A DNA stretch of 64,000 nt from Halioxenophilus sp033283405 (GCF_033283405.1 NZ_JAWMQR010000012.1:62001-126000), one strand, 5' to 3'. Counted from the stretch's first letter, positions 25,317 to 35,571 are shown. Numbers and translations: made by a program. The notes: a model not told the origin generated them from the sequence alone.

Positions 25317-26162
25317 ATGGAGCACACCCATCCTTCTGCGGCAGCGATGCCCAAACTGATCTACGGGACTGCCTGGAAAAAAGAGCAGACCCAAACCCTG
25401 GTCGAGCAGGCTTTTCAGGCTGGTTTTCGCGGTTTTGATACCGCCTGCCAACCGCGCCACTACGCCGAGCCGCTGGTGGGCAAAGCGCTGCTTTCCCTGG
25501 CGGCGCAGGGCGTCAAGCGCGCTGACTACTACCTGCAAAGCAAATACACCTCGGTAACCGGCCAGGATGCCGAAACCATTCCCTATGACCCCTCAGCCGC
25601 CATTGGCGAGCAGGTGGCCGCTTCCTTTAACGTCTCGCTGGAAAACCTGCACACCAGTTATCTGGATGCTCTGGTGCTGCACTCACCGTTTGCCAATCTG
25701 GCCGACACCATGGCCGCCTGGCGGGCGATGGAGAAGATTGCCGGCGAAGGTGGGGCGCTGCGCTTGGGTATCAGCAACTGCTACGACCTGACCCTGCTCA
25801 AAACCCTCTACGACCAGGCCCAGATTAAACCGGCTATTGTCCAGAACCGCTTCTATGCCACCACCGGTTTTGATGGTGAATTGCGCGCCTGGTGCCAGGC
25901 GCGGGGCATCACCTACCAGAGCTTCTGGACACTGACCGCCAACAAGGAGCTGCTCGACCAGCCACAACTCTTGTGGATTGCCCGCCAGCGTCACCAAACC
26001 CCGGCGCAGACGCTGTTTAGCTACCTGCACCAGCGGGGAGTGGTGCCACTTACCGGCACCAGCAGCGGCGAACATATGCGGGAAGATTTGGCGAGTTTCG
26101 ATCAGGCTTACTCGGCGGCGGAATTGGAACAGCTGGACGAGCTGTTGTTACTCCCGGCTTGA
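25317..26162 (+). CDS. Aldo/keto reductase family protein
   Basis: The 281-aa TIM-barrel oxidoreductase has the AKR tetrad: D in FRGFDTA, Y in HYAEPLVG, K in LQSKYT and H in LVLHSP. LRLGISNC and VVPLTGTSSGEHMREDL correspond to the cofactor-binding end, the latter resembling the NADPH site. The substrate is unknown. ATG 25317 is used; the frame is open to 25212 with no clear ribosome-binding site, and ATG 25347 is also possible. Confidence 0.85.
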   Translation: MEHTHPSAAAMPKLIYGTAWKKEQTQTLVEQAFQAGFRGFDTACQPRHYAEPLVGKALLSLAAQGVKRADYYLQSKYTSVTGQDAETIPYDPSAAIGEQVAASFNVSLENLHTSYLDALVLHSPFANLADTMAAWRAMEKIAGEGGALRLGISNCYDLTLLKTLYDQAQIKPAIVQNRFYATTGFDGELRAWCQARGITYQSFWTLTANKELLDQPQLLWIARQRHQTPAQTLFSYLHQRGVVPLTGTSSGEHMREDLASFDQAYSAAELEQLDELLLLPA

Positions 26163-26190
26163 TGGTGCCCGAAGGCTAAGTGGGGCGCGG

Positions 26191-27750
26191 TCAACGGCGC
26201 CAGGCACCGGCCAGCTCGGTAATTTGTGCACGGGTGCTGGCGAGAGCACCCTCTACCTCGGTCAGCCGTGTTTGCCAAGGTTGCTTCTCTTCGCTCGCAG
26301 CCACGGCCGTGGTCAATTGCTGCTGCAGCTGCTGCCACTGTTGTGCCTGCGTCCCGCTGGCTCCCTGCAGCTGCCGGGCACCACTGGCAATTTCACACAG
26401 CTGTTGGTTGATGGCGTCGAGCCCGGCACTGGCGCCCTCGGTCTGTTCGGCCGCCTGGCCTATGGCACGGCTGTGGTTGGCGATAGCCGCCACGGCCGCC
26501 GCTACCTGTTTCTGCAGGTCGGCTAACGTGGTTTGGATGCTGGTAGTCGAGACCTGGGTACGGGTGGCGAGGCTGCGCACCTCATCGGCGACCACGGCAA
26601 AGCCGCGCCCCTGTTCTCCCGCCCGCGCCGCTTCAATGGCGGCATTCAGGGCCAGTAAATTGGTCTGATCGGCAATCGAGCGAATCTCATCCAACACCGA
26701 ATTGGCACTCGCCGCCTGGCTCTGCAACTCGTCTACCTGGCCGGCGGTCTGTTGCAGCTCGCCATCGAGCTGGCGCACGCTGGCAACCACTCTGGTCACT
26801 GCCTGCTGGTTCTCCTCGTTCAGCTGCTGAACCGCCTGGCTCGCCTCGGCCAGCTGTTGGCTGCCCAGGCTCAGGGTTTCACTCTGTTGGCTGATCTGCC
26901 GGGCTTCGTCCAGCCACGGCTGGTTGTTGTCGGGCGCGGCTGTATTGCTGTTGGTCTGCTGGCAGAGGGCGGCGGTCGATTGCAGGACTTGGCTGGCACG
27001 TTCGAGCTCACCGCCCAGCGCCTGGCAGCGCCGACTAAGGGCTTCTATCTGGGTAAGGGCCTCGCTGCCGTCAACCGGGCCGAGCCAGGGTTGCAGCGGC
27101 TGCCAGAGCGCTGCCAGGGCCTGGGCCTGCTGCTGTGGCAGCCACAACAGCAGCGCCAGCGCCACCACTGCCGTCCAGAGCAGGGCGCTCCAGAGCCAGG
27201 GGCCGGGTGTCCGGGCAGGCTGGGGGGCGGGTGGGGTTATCTGGCGGGCACTGGCCAACTGCTGTTGATACCGCTGATCAATGAAGGCGTGCAGCCGGTT
27301 AAAGAACTGCTGGCTGGCGCTCTTGTGTTGGGCCACAGCGACTATGGTGTCGCCCGACTGCTTAAAGAAGATCACCTCCCGGCTGGTGTCCCACCAGGCT
27401 TGCCAGCTGGTTTCGAAGTCGGCCTGTTGGCTGGCATCCAGCTCTGTAATGGCACGCAGAGTAAAGTCGTGGGCCTGTTCGGTCTGTTGGTGCCACTCGG
27501 TCAACCGCTTGTCGGAGGCGGATTCAAAGGCGATCGCCTTCTCCGTGGCGAAGGCCGCCTGCAGATGGCGGTCCGCCTCCAGCAGGTTGGTAATGATGGT
27601 CAGTTGGCGCTGCAGTGACTCGCCGGCCGGGCGGGTATCGACTGCGGCCGGTGCTTTCAACCACACTGCCAACGCCAACTGAACGACGGCAATCAGGCCA
27701 AGGGCAAGCAGTAGTTGCAGACGCAGGCGGTTAGGGTGCCAGCGTGTCAT
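26191..27750 (-). CDS. Methyl-accepting chemotaxis protein
   Basis: The 519-aa receptor has an N-terminal membrane segment (about 10-32), a periplasmic helical sensor region of about 150 residues, a second membrane segment (WLWSALLWTAVVALALLLW, about 186-206) and a cytoplasmic signalling domain. The hairpin tip RSIADQTNLLALNAAIEAAR and GRGFAVVADEVRSLA are the hallmark of MCPs. A CheB/CheR pentapeptide is not seen at the C-terminus. ATG 27750 has GGGAG 8 nt upstream; the in-frame TTG at 27765 is less likely. No che genes are nearby. Confidence 0.93.
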   Translation of the reverse strand: MTRWHPNRLRLQLLLALGLIAVVQLALAVWLKAPAAVDTRPAGESLQRQLTIITNLLEADRHLQAAFATEKAIAFESASDKRLTEWHQQTEQAHDFTLRAITELDASQQADFETSWQAWWDTSREVIFFKQSGDTIVAVAQHKSASQQFFNRLHAFIDQRYQQQLASARQITPPAPQPARTPGPWLWSALLWTAVVALALLLWLPQQQAQALAALWQPLQPWLGPVDGSEALTQIEALSRRCQALGGELERASQVLQSTAALCQQTNSNTAAPDNNQPWLDEARQISQQSETLSLGSQQLAEASQAVQQLNEENQQAVTRVVASVRQLDGELQQTAGQVDELQSQAASANSVLDEIRSIADQTNLLALNAAIEAARAGEQGRGFAVVADEVRSLATRTQVSTTSIQTTLADLQKQVAAAVAAIANHSRAIGQAAEQTEGASAGLDAINQQLCEIASGARQLQGASGTQAQQWQQLQQQLTTAVAASEEKQPWQTRLTEVEGALASTRAQITELAGAWRR

Positions 27751-27941
27751 ACGCGATTCTCCCAATGGGCAAACAAGCGGTGTAGGTGTGTTGTGGGCTC
27801 TAAGTGGCGCTATTTATCACCTTCGGTTACAGCACTAACTGTAGTCGCTGGGCCAGCGGCCGGCACGCGGGTGGGGGAGGTTTCTAGGCGGGAAGGGGGT
27901 TAACCCGGCGGCGTTGCGACCGGGTTAACAGTTTCGAAGGC

Positions 27942-30900
27942 TTACGACACGTCCTTGGTTGCCGGCCGCACTTTATACAGCGTGGCGTAGAGCACCGGCA
28001 CCACACCCAAGGTCAGGATGGTGGAGAAGATCAGGCCCGACATAATCGTCAGTGACATAGGTTCCCACATGGCGCCGCCACCGTAGTAGAGCGGCAGCAG
28101 GCCAAGCACGGTGGTGGCGGTGGTCAGCAGAATCGGGCGGGCGCGCTGTTCCGCGGCGTCGATAATGGCCTGGTGGTGATCCATGCCATCGGCCAGATTC
28201 AGTTGAATCCGCTCCAGCAGTACAATGGCGTTGTTGATCACAATGCCGGCCAGGGAGACCACCCCAAGGATGGTCATAAAGCCGATGTAAGAGCCGGTGA
28301 CAAACAGCCCCAGGAAGACGCCGATCAACCCCAGCGGGATGGTGGAGATGATGATCAACGGCTTGCGGATGCTGTTAAATTGCACCACCAGAATCATCAG
28401 GATAATCATGCCGCCGGTACCCACCTTGGCCATGATCGAATCGTTCGATTTGCTCGACTGCTCCGAGTCGCCACCAAACTCAAAGCTAACGCCACTGTCG
28501 GCCAGCTCCGATTCATTTACCAACCACTCGTTGAGTTCGTTGGTAATCGCTGCGGCATTGGCGCCACTGGTGAGTTGGGCGCCGACGGTGACGGTGCGCA
28601 GGCCATCGCGACGGTGCACGCTGGCGTTATCCCACACCACCTTAACATCCGCTACCTGGCTTAACGGTACCGATGTACCCGTGGATTGGGCGTAGACCGA
28701 CAGCGATTCCACCTTGTGGATCGACTGGCTGGCGGCACCGGTGGTGCGCAGCACCACGGGGATAGTCTCCTCATTTTCGCGATACTCGGTCAGCTCCAGG
28801 CCATTCACCCCCGACTGCAGAGAGACGGCGATATCCTGGCTGGTCACCCCGGCCAGCCGGGCGCGCACCTGGTCGATATCGATACTCAGCTTTTTAATGC
28901 GCTGACCCCAGTCGTCACTCACATTTTGTAAGCCTGGGTGCTGGCGCATCCGCTGCCGCACACGGTCGAGCAAGGCAAAGAGTTGCTCCGTATTGCGGCC
29001 GGTAAGACGCACCTCCACCGGGTTGCTGATGGGCGGCCCGGTGCCCACCCGCTTCAGCCCCAGGTTGAGGTCCGGAAAGTGATCATCGGCGTAGGCTTGG
29101 ATCTTCGCCATCAGCTCGTCAATCACCTCGCTGCCGGTGGTATTGGCGACAATCAAACTCCAGTTGTTGCTGGCCGGTTTGGGGGCGTGGGTAAGGATAA
29201 AGCGGGGGCCGGAGTTGCCAATATAGGCCGCCCAGTTGGTGATCCCCTCGGGCCGCTGCTCATTCACCTGCAGCTCGCTGGCCAAAAACCGCTCCAGCTC
29301 CGCCACCTTCTGTTCGGTGCTCTCCAGGGCATAACCGGTGGGGAACTCCATCTCCATCACAAAATAGCTGCGGTCAGAGGTGGGGAAAAAGAGCTTGGGA
29401 ATAATGGCGGTGAGGGCGATGCCCAAAACAAACATCACCAGGGTGGCGAGCAGGGTGGCGGCGCGGTGGTGCAGCAGCCAGGTTAACAGCTGCCGGTAGC
29501 GGCTGTGGAGGCCGGCAAAAGCGATCTGGTCGCGCTTTTTGATCCTTAAAAAGGTGACGCACAACATGGGAATGATGGTCAGTGCAATCAGCCAGGAGCA
29601 GAGCAGGGTGATAGTCACCACCTGAAACAGGGCGGCGGTAAATTCGCCCATGGCCGACTCCGCCAGATAGATGGGCAGAAAGGCGGCGGCGGTGGTGAGT
29701 GAAGCGGTAAGCAGCGGCAGGCGCAGTTCATTGGCCGAGGTGAGCGCGGCGCAGAGGGGTGCTTCGCCTCGTTCCATGCGCACCAGGATGTTTTCGGTCA
29801 TGACGATGCCGTTATCGACCAGCATCCCCAGCGAGATCATCAACGCCGCCAGCGAGATCTGATCCAGGCCAATGGCGAAATTATCCATTACCACCAGCGA
29901 CAGCAGCATGGTGGTGGGAATCAGCACCGCCACCACCAGCCCGGTACGCAGCCCCAGGAAGATCAACATCACCAGGGTTACCACCGCCACTGCCTGGCCC
30001 AGGTTTTTAACGAAGTCGCTCACCTTCTCCTGCACCTCATCGGGGGAGAAGTTGATCACATTAAACTCGACGCCGTAGGGGTAGTCGTTTTGGAACTTGG
30101 CCAGCAGCGTGCGTACCCGCTGGCCCAGCTCGATGTTGTTACCGCCCTCACGCATGGAGACTGCCAGCGCCAGGGCTCGCTCACCCTGGTAGTGGACGCG
30201 GGAGCTGGGTGGGTCGACAAAGCCGCGGCTGATGTTGGCGATATCGCGCAACATCACCAGGCGGTCACTGCCAGGTAGGGGGATGACGGTATTGCCGATA
30301 TCGGTAACGGATTCAAAGTTGCCGGTGGGTTCCAGGCTGATGCGCTCCTTGTCGAGCACAAACGAGCCGCCGGAGCTGACGATATTGCGCGCCGAGAGCA
30401 TCTGCGACAGCTGATAGGGGCTGATGCCAAGCTCGGCCAGGCGGGCGTTGTTGTACTCAACAAAAATCCGCTCCTCCTGCTCCCCCAAAATATCGACCTT
30501 GGCCACATCCGGTAACAGCAGCAGCTCATCCTTGGCCTGCTCGGCAATGCGCTCCATCTCGGCGTAGGTGAGCCCTTCACCGCGCAGAGCCAGCACAATG
30601 CCGTAGACGTCGCCGAAGTCGTCGTTGACATAGGGGCCGACAATGCCTTCGGGCAGGTCGTCGCGGATATCTTCCACCTTGCGCCGCAGATCGTCCCAGA
30701 TGGGGCGCATCTCGGTGTAACTTTCGCGAATGTTGACCAGCACAATGGAGATGCCGGTGCGCGATTCGCTCTGCACAAAGTCGAGTTCGGGTATCTCCTT
30801 GGCGACATCCTCTATCTGCGAGGTGACCAGCTTCTCCACCCGCTCCGGGCTGGCTCCGGGAAAGTAGGTGAGTACCTGGGCGGTGCGCACAATAAAGCCC

Positions 30901-31013
30901 GGGTCGTAGGCGCGTGGCATGCTGTAGAAGGTCTTTACGCCGGTGATAATCGTCAGTGCCAGCACTACCCAGGTGACCCGGTTGTAGTCGATCGCCAGGC
31001 GAGTGATGTTCAC
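27942..31013 (-). CDS. RND efflux transporter (AcrB/MdtC-like superfamily)
   Basis: The 1023-aa inner-membrane proton antiporter shows the RND layout: TM1, a large periplasmic loop, TM2-7 with ALMISLGMLVDNGIVMTENI (the charged TM4 region), a second periplasmic loop and TM8-12 (SLAGIVINNAIVLLERI). GTG 31013 is preferred: its GTGA overlaps the adaptor gene's stop and GAGGAG lies 8 nt upstream. An alternative GTG at 31022 is too close to that signal. Substrates cannot be predicted. No outer-membrane channel gene is adjacent. Confidence 0.93.
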   Translation of the reverse strand: MNITRLAIDYNRVTWVVLALTIITGVKTFYSMPRAYDPGFIVRTAQVLTYFPGASPERVEKLVTSQIEDVAKEIPELDFVQSESRTGISIVLVNIRESYTEMRPIWDDLRRKVEDIRDDLPEGIVGPYVNDDFGDVYGIVLALRGEGLTYAEMERIAEQAKDELLLLPDVAKVDILGEQEERIFVEYNNARLAELGISPYQLSQMLSARNIVSSGGSFVLDKERISLEPTGNFESVTDIGNTVIPLPGSDRLVMLRDIANISRGFVDPPSSRVHYQGERALALAVSMREGGNNIELGQRVRTLLAKFQNDYPYGVEFNVINFSPDEVQEKVSDFVKNLGQAVAVVTLVMLIFLGLRTGLVVAVLIPTTMLLSLVVMDNFAIGLDQISLAALMISLGMLVDNGIVMTENILVRMERGEAPLCAALTSANELRLPLLTASLTTAAAFLPIYLAESAMGEFTAALFQVVTITLLCSWLIALTIIPMLCVTFLRIKKRDQIAFAGLHSRYRQLLTWLLHHRAATLLATLVMFVLGIALTAIIPKLFFPTSDRSYFVMEMEFPTGYALESTEQKVAELERFLASELQVNEQRPEGITNWAAYIGNSGPRFILTHAPKPASNNWSLIVANTTGSEVIDELMAKIQAYADDHFPDLNLGLKRVGTGPPISNPVEVRLTGRNTEQLFALLDRVRQRMRQHPGLQNVSDDWGQRIKKLSIDIDQVRARLAGVTSQDIAVSLQSGVNGLELTEYRENEETIPVVLRTTGAASQSIHKVESLSVYAQSTGTSVPLSQVADVKVVWDNASVHRRDGLRTVTVGAQLTSGANAAAITNELNEWLVNESELADSGVSFEFGGDSEQSSKSNDSIMAKVGTGGMIILMILVVQFNSIRKPLIIISTIPLGLIGVFLGLFVTGSYIGFMTILGVVSLAGIVINNAIVLLERIQLNLADGMDHHQAIIDAAEQRARPILLTTATTVLGLLPLYYGGGAMWEPMSLTIMSGLIFSTILTLGVVPVLYATLYKVRPATKDVS

Positions 31014-32095
31014 TTCGACCACTCCTCATTCAAACGCACGGTCAGCCCCTCGTACATTTTGCTCATGCCGGCAATCACCAGGCGGTCGCCGGGGGCGAGG
31101 CCGGTGAGGACGACAATCCCCTGCTCGGAGACCCCTTCAATGGTCACCGGGCGTTCGTGTACTACACCCTGGTTGCCGTTGATCTCCTCCACCACAAAGG
31201 CAATCTGGCCTTCGCCGTCGTCGAGAATGGCCTCGGGGGGAACCACAATCGCCATCGACGAGGACTCGCCGCCGCGCACGGTAACTGACATACCGGGCAG
31301 AACGTTCATTTCCGCCACCGGCGCCATGGTGAAGGTGACGCTAAAGGTGCGCGAGCCCGGGTCGGCGGCGGTGGCCACAGCCAGCATCTCGAGTGGAAAT
31401 TTCTGATCCTTCAGGGCATCGAAAATGGCGTAGATGTTGTACGACGGCCGGTTTTTCAGATGAATCATCACCGTTTCGGGAACGTCCACCTTAATGTGCA
31501 AAGAGCTCAAATCCTGCAGGGTGTAGATCGCCTGACTGGCGGCGATATCTTCAAAGTTATCGACATAGCGGCGGGCGATAAGGCCGGTAAAGGGGGCTTT
31601 GATGGTGGTGTAGTCGACGTTCTGCTGGGCCGCCTCCAGGGCGGCGCCGGTGGCGGTGAATTGCGCCTTGAGTTTGTCGACATCGGCCTGGGCAATCAAC
31701 TTCTGGCCAAGCAAGCGCTTGGCCCGCTCATAGTCGGCCTCCGCCTGTTCAAATTCGGCCCGGCGGCTGTTGAGTTGAATTTTGTAGTCGGTGTCGTCCA
31801 GGCGGGCGAGCACCTGCCCGGCTTTGACTGTGTCTCCCTCCTCAACCAATAGCTGGCTCAACTTGCCCGAGACGCGAAAGCCGAGGTCGGCGGTTTGCGC
31901 CGCTTCCACCACGCCGGGGAATTCCCGCCACCCTTCGCGCGGCTGCAGGGTGATGGTCTGAGTACGCACCAGGCGTGGGGTCGGCTTGCCGGGCGCCTGC
32001 TCGGTCGGGTCACAGCCGGCCAATAGCAGGGCCAGTAGCGGTGTGATTAATAAGAGTGAGGAAAAGGATAAGCTGAACCGGGTCTTGCTGCGCAT
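31010..32095 (-). CDS. RND efflux periplasmic adaptor lipoprotein
   Basis: The 361-aa membrane-fusion protein has a lipoprotein signal ending LLLAGC (C28), a biotinyl-lipoyl-like domain (LLVEEGDTVKAGQVLARLDD), an alpha-helical hairpin (residues about 95-155) and a beta-barrel domain. It bridges the downstream RND pump and an outer-membrane channel. ATG 32095 follows GGGAG by 6 nt; an upstream in-frame ATG at 32113 lacks one. The stop codon overlaps the pump start (GTGA), showing translational coupling. Confidence 0.93.
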   Translation of the reverse strand: MRSKTRFSLSFSSLLLITPLLALLLAGCDPTEQAPGKPTPRLVRTQTITLQPREGWREFPGVVEAAQTADLGFRVSGKLSQLLVEEGDTVKAGQVLARLDDTDYKIQLNSRRAEFEQAEADYERAKRLLGQKLIAQADVDKLKAQFTATGAALEAAQQNVDYTTIKAPFTGLIARRYVDNFEDIAASQAIYTLQDLSSLHIKVDVPETVMIHLKNRPSYNIYAIFDALKDQKFPLEMLAVATAADPGSRTFSVTFTMAPVAEMNVLPGMSVTVRGGESSSMAIVVPPEAILDDGEGQIAFVVEEINGNQGVVHERPVTIEGVSEQGIVVLTGLAPGDRLVIAGMSKMYEGLTVRLNEEWSK

Positions 32096-32351
32096 GCCGT
32101 GCTCCCTACGCATGGGTCTTCAGATGGAGAAGTCGAGTGTTGTACTACTCATCTAAAAGTTGAAAAGTTATCTGCTGCGGATTGTAAGTTGTTTTTATGA
32201 AGGGCAGGGTGTTTATCGGCGGCAGTGTAACAGCTCGCCTGCAGAGCAACAATTTGCCGGCCACAATGGTGGCGGCCCTCCGGGAAAAAGTGGAATATAA
32301 CGCCTAATGTGCAGATGCAAGGCGACTCTTTCTGTGAGTATTGGTGTGCTA

Positions 32352-33344
32352 ATGCTCCACCCCAGGCGATGGCCTCTGGCCGTTGCCGGCGCTCTACTTG
32401 TTACTTTCCCCTTTGTGTGTGCACCACTGCAGGCTGGAGAGTCATCGGACCTGCCCAAGTGGGCGGTCACCACCATTACACCGGTGCACTCGATTGTCTC
32501 CAACTGGGTGGATAACTCCTCACGTAATATTGACAGCTGGTTTGGCACCGACGAATTTCTGGATGTCGATAACCACTCCTACCTGCGTTTGAGCCAGGAG
32601 TATCAGTGGTTCGAAACCGAACCCTTCGACAGCAACCTCGGCCTGCGCTTTAAGCTGGATCTGCCCACCACCCGCAAACGGCTGAAGATCGTTTTTGAAA
32701 ACACACCGGAAGAGACGCAAACCCCCATTGAAGAGGAGGGGGCCCGCACCGGTAATCGCGACCTGCAGGATAACGACTCCACGGTGATTGGTCTGGAGAA
32801 AGAGACCAAGCCCGGCCGTACCTGGCGCTATCGCATCAACGCCGGTGTGCGGCTCAATATTCCCCTGGACCCATACGTGCGCTTGAACGGCAGCCGGTTG
32901 TGGCGCATCAGCGACAGCCCCTGGAGCCTGCAGGCGGACCACCGCCTCTCCTGGTTTAACAGCGATGGTTACTCGGCGCGCAGCCGCTGGGATTTGAGCC
33001 GGCCGCTCTCCAGCAATCGCAACCTGCGTTCGGTTACTCAGCTGCAGTGGCGGGAGGTGGAGGATACCCTGGAGTTTGCCCAGCGCTTTGAGATCAACCA
33101 GTTATTGGGGGAGCGCAATGCCATTCGTTACGCCTGGGTGATGTTGGGTGAGGGGGCCGGCAGTCCACTGCTGGTCGACAGCTATGCCCAGATACTGTTT
33201 CGCCGCAACCTGAACGACAACTATCTGTTTGGCGATATCGTGCCCGAACTCCACTTCCCCGAAGATAGCGACTACAACCCCCAGTGGGCGATCACCCTGC
33301 GCCTGGAGCTCTATTTCCGCGGCACCTTTCAGTTGCAAGAGTGA
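32352..33344 (+). CDS. Predicted exported outer-membrane-type protein, unknown function
   Basis: The 330-aa product begins with a signal peptide (MLHPRRWPLAVAGALLV, cleavage after PLQA). The mature part is rich in alternating aromatic/hydrophobic residues (YLRLSQEYQWF, GLRFKLDL, WRYRINAGVRLNI, ALTLRLELYF-like end), consistent with a 10-14-strand beta-barrel. I do not recognise the family. In-frame ATG 32307 is another start. It is divergent from the efflux operon, so a shared regulatory region is possible. The stop codon lies within a 20-bp tandem repeat. Confidence 0.75.
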   Translation: MLHPRRWPLAVAGALLVTFPFVCAPLQAGESSDLPKWAVTTITPVHSIVSNWVDNSSRNIDSWFGTDEFLDVDNHSYLRLSQEYQWFETEPFDSNLGLRFKLDLPTTRKRLKIVFENTPEETQTPIEEEGARTGNRDLQDNDSTVIGLEKETKPGRTWRYRINAGVRLNIPLDPYVRLNGSRLWRISDSPWSLQADHRLSWFNSDGYSARSRWDLSRPLSSNRNLRSVTQLQWREVEDTLEFAQRFEINQLLGERNAIRYAWVMLGEGAGSPLLVDSYAQILFRRNLNDNYLFGDIVPELHFPEDSDYNPQWAITLRLELYFRGTFQLQE

Positions 33345-33380
33345 GTGGCCAGTTGCAAGAGTAAGTGGTCAGTTACAGGT
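33331..33380. repeat. 20-bp tandem repeat spanning a stop codon
   Basis: Units at 33331-33350 and 33351-33370 differ at two positions, and a partial third unit follows (33371-33380). The first unit contains the last codons and the TGA of the exported-protein gene, so the 3' end of the gene has been duplicated. Confidence 0.85.
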
Positions 33381-33430
33381 GTCAGCGGTTGCTGGAGTAG
33401 GCCCGACGCTTCAGCGAGGGTGAAAGAGCG

Positions 33431-34321
33431 CTAGCTGAGCAGTAGTGCCAGGGCGATTACCGCTGGTGTCACCACAGCCGCCGCCACATTCATGCCCATG
33501 GCGGGCAGTAACTGCTCAATCTGCCCACCAAATTGGCGCGCCCCCATAAAGCTGGCCACACCCGCCAGCCAGGGCAGCAGCCCCAGCAGGCTCCAGTAAC
33601 TCAACCCAACCGCAGTGGGTAGCAGCACAACGGCAATACCGGCGGCCAGCAGCTGCAGGCCAAACAGCCGGATGCTGGCGGCCACGCCGTAGGCGATGGG
33701 GAAGTGGTGGCGACCGGCGGCGCGGTCGGCGTCGATATCGGGCAGCTGATTCATCAGCAGCAGGTTATTCACCAGAAAGAAAGGCGGCAGCGAAAGCCAG
33801 AGGGCGGTGGTGGCTAAGTGACCTGTCAACGCCACCTGGGTGCCGACCACCATTAATGGGCCAAAGCTTAGCCCGGGGGCAATCAGGCACAGCCAGGGGT
33901 TGCGGTTGAGCCAACTGGTGTAGGTGATAATAATCACCAGACCAAGCAGGCCGATAGGCACTATGGCCAGCCCCGCGCTGATCAGGAAATAGAGGCCGAT
34001 CATAACGGTGAGCAGCAGGGTTATCACCGCCGAGGCCAATACCCAACTCGCCGCCGCGGGTGTCTGCACCAGGGAGCCGCTGCCACCGCTAAAGGGGGTG
34101 CGTTCGGTGGTGGCATCCAGGCCACTCTTAAAATCGAAATATTCGTTAAAGGTGTTAACGCTGATGTGAGCACTCACTGCACCCACCAGAGCCAGCACGA
34201 TGGGTAGGGCTGAGAGGGTTGGCTCACTCAGCCCAGCGCTGGCGATACCCAGCAACACGCAGGCGGGGGTGAGCACGAGAAAGGGTGGGCGCATGGATTG
34301 GAAGGTGGCTTGCAGAGACAT
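33431..34321 (-). CDS. UbiA family prenyltransferase (MenA-like)
   Basis: The 296-aa integral membrane protein has about nine hydrophobic segments. The first aspartate motif is NEYFDFKSGLD and the second DIDADRAAGR, the two Mg-pyrophosphate sites of UbiA enzymes. The N-x-x-x-D-x-x-x-x-D spacing and overall shape are closest to MenA-type (DHNA prenyltransferase) proteins, but menaquinone genes are not seen around it. It attaches an isoprenoid chain to an aromatic or other acceptor; the acceptor is uncertain. Confidence 0.88.
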   Translation of the reverse strand: MSLQATFQSMRPPFLVLTPACVLLGIASAGLSEPTLSALPIVLALVGAVSAHISVNTFNEYFDFKSGLDATTERTPFSGGSGSLVQTPAAASWVLASAVITLLLTVMIGLYFLISAGLAIVPIGLLGLVIIITYTSWLNRNPWLCLIAPGLSFGPLMVVGTQVALTGHLATTALWLSLPPFFLVNNLLLMNQLPDIDADRAAGRHHFPIAYGVAASIRLFGLQLLAAGIAVVLLPTAVGLSYWSLLGLLPWLAGVASFMGARQFGGQIEQLLPAMGMNVAAAVVTPAVIALALLLS

Positions 34322-34391
34322 AGGGTTTTCTATTCCAGCCGGGTTGGCTTCCGGTTGAGTGTTGGTTGCAGGGAAAAGCGCTGTTGGCTGC

Positions 34392-35420
34392 TCAATTGGT
34401 TTTTTGCTCGTTAAAAAAATCGAGAATCGCGTTTAAAACCGGCAGTCGGTAGCGGTCGGTCTCCATCAGCAGCTCATGGTAGGCACCCTCTATTACCATC
34501 GGTTTACCGTGGTGGCACAGGTTAGTGCCGGCTTTGGTAAGCGCCTGGCAGAAGCGGTTTTGACCTTGGGCGGTTACCGCGCAATCGACCTCTGCCTGCA
34601 GCACTAATATCGGCACAGCAATATGGTGGGCGTTGCGGCGCAGGCGCCGGCAGGCGCGGCAGGTCTCCGCCAGCCAGCGGTTGCTGACCCCGCCCAGCTG
34701 AATTTGACGATGCTCCTGAAACAGCCGTTGAGTCTCTTCAAAACGTTCGCGGCTGTGGGTGAGGGTGGTGGGATCACCCTCGCGAAAGCGCTGTGGCTGA
34801 AAAGGGCTTTGGGTTAACGCGTAGTTGGCTGGCCGGCGCAGCAGGCGGGCGCCCAAGTCGATCAACTCCACCAGAATTTCCCCCCAGGTGCCGAACCTGC
34901 CCAAATCCGGCCAGTGCAGGGGGGCGGAGAGTGCCGCGGCAGTAAAATCCGTGGGGTATTGCTCCAGATAAAGGGTGGCCACCGCGCCGCCCATGGAGTG
35001 GGCCAGCATAAAGGTGTGGCGGTGTTGCCGTGGGGCGACAAACCCCTTGTAAAAGTGTTTAAGGTCGGCGACATAGTCGGCAAAGCGCTCGACGTGGCCC
35101 AGGTGCGGGTCATCGTGTAGCCGCTTGGAGAAACCCTGGCCACGGTGGTCGTAGCTGTAGATGGAAAAACCCTGCTGATAGAAGTTGTAGATCACCTCCC
35201 GGTACTTCACCACCGATTCCGCACGACCGGTAACAATGACAATGGCATCGTCACTGACGGGATTTGGCCAGCGGCGATAGTGCAATTGGGCACCATCGCA
35301 GGCGTTGAAATCACCCATCTCCGCCTGCTGCCAGAGAGCCTCAATGGCCGCTTGGCTGGTCAGGTATTGGCTGTCGGTGATTAATCCATACGGGTTGGTG
35401 GTGGCTGGTACTTGCTTCAT
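34392..35420 (-). CDS. Alpha/beta hydrolase, lysophospholipase (PldB-like)
   Basis: The 342-aa hydrolase of the serine aminopeptidase S33/PldB type. It has the nucleophile elbow AHSMGGAVA, an earlier DHRGQGFS oxyanion-side motif, a VDCAVTAQGQ acid segment and a late GAYHELLMET histidine. It likely cleaves acyl esters such as lysophospholipids. No signal peptide is seen. ATG 35420 is chosen over TTG 35486 further up; neither has a strong ribosome-binding site. Confidence 0.87.
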   Translation of the reverse strand: MKQVPATTNPYGLITDSQYLTSQAAIEALWQQAEMGDFNACDGAQLHYRRWPNPVSDDAIVIVTGRAESVVKYREVIYNFYQQGFSIYSYDHRGQGFSKRLHDDPHLGHVERFADYVADLKHFYKGFVAPRQHRHTFMLAHSMGGAVATLYLEQYPTDFTAAALSAPLHWPDLGRFGTWGEILVELIDLGARLLRRPANYALTQSPFQPQRFREGDPTTLTHSRERFEETQRLFQEHRQIQLGGVSNRWLAETCRACRRLRRNAHHIAVPILVLQAEVDCAVTAQGQNRFCQALTKAGTNLCHHGKPMVIEGAYHELLMETDRYRLPVLNAILDFFNEQKTN

Positions 35421-35571
35421 GCAGTGTCTGTTGTCTTGTGCCTGGGGCTGAGCCGCGGTTTTGTCTTGGTGGTGTTCGGCTTGCAAGGGCAGAGCTTAGC
35501 CGGTTTTGCCGGCAGAAGGGAAATGGCATGGACCCAGGTGTGTGTATTGCTGCAGGCGTTATTGTGCCTGG

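Noticed and set aside
26752..27618. Plus-strand 288-codon frame opposite the chemotaxis receptor
   Set aside because: The minus-strand MCP is unambiguous; the antisense frame is Leu/Gly/Gln-rich with no domain.
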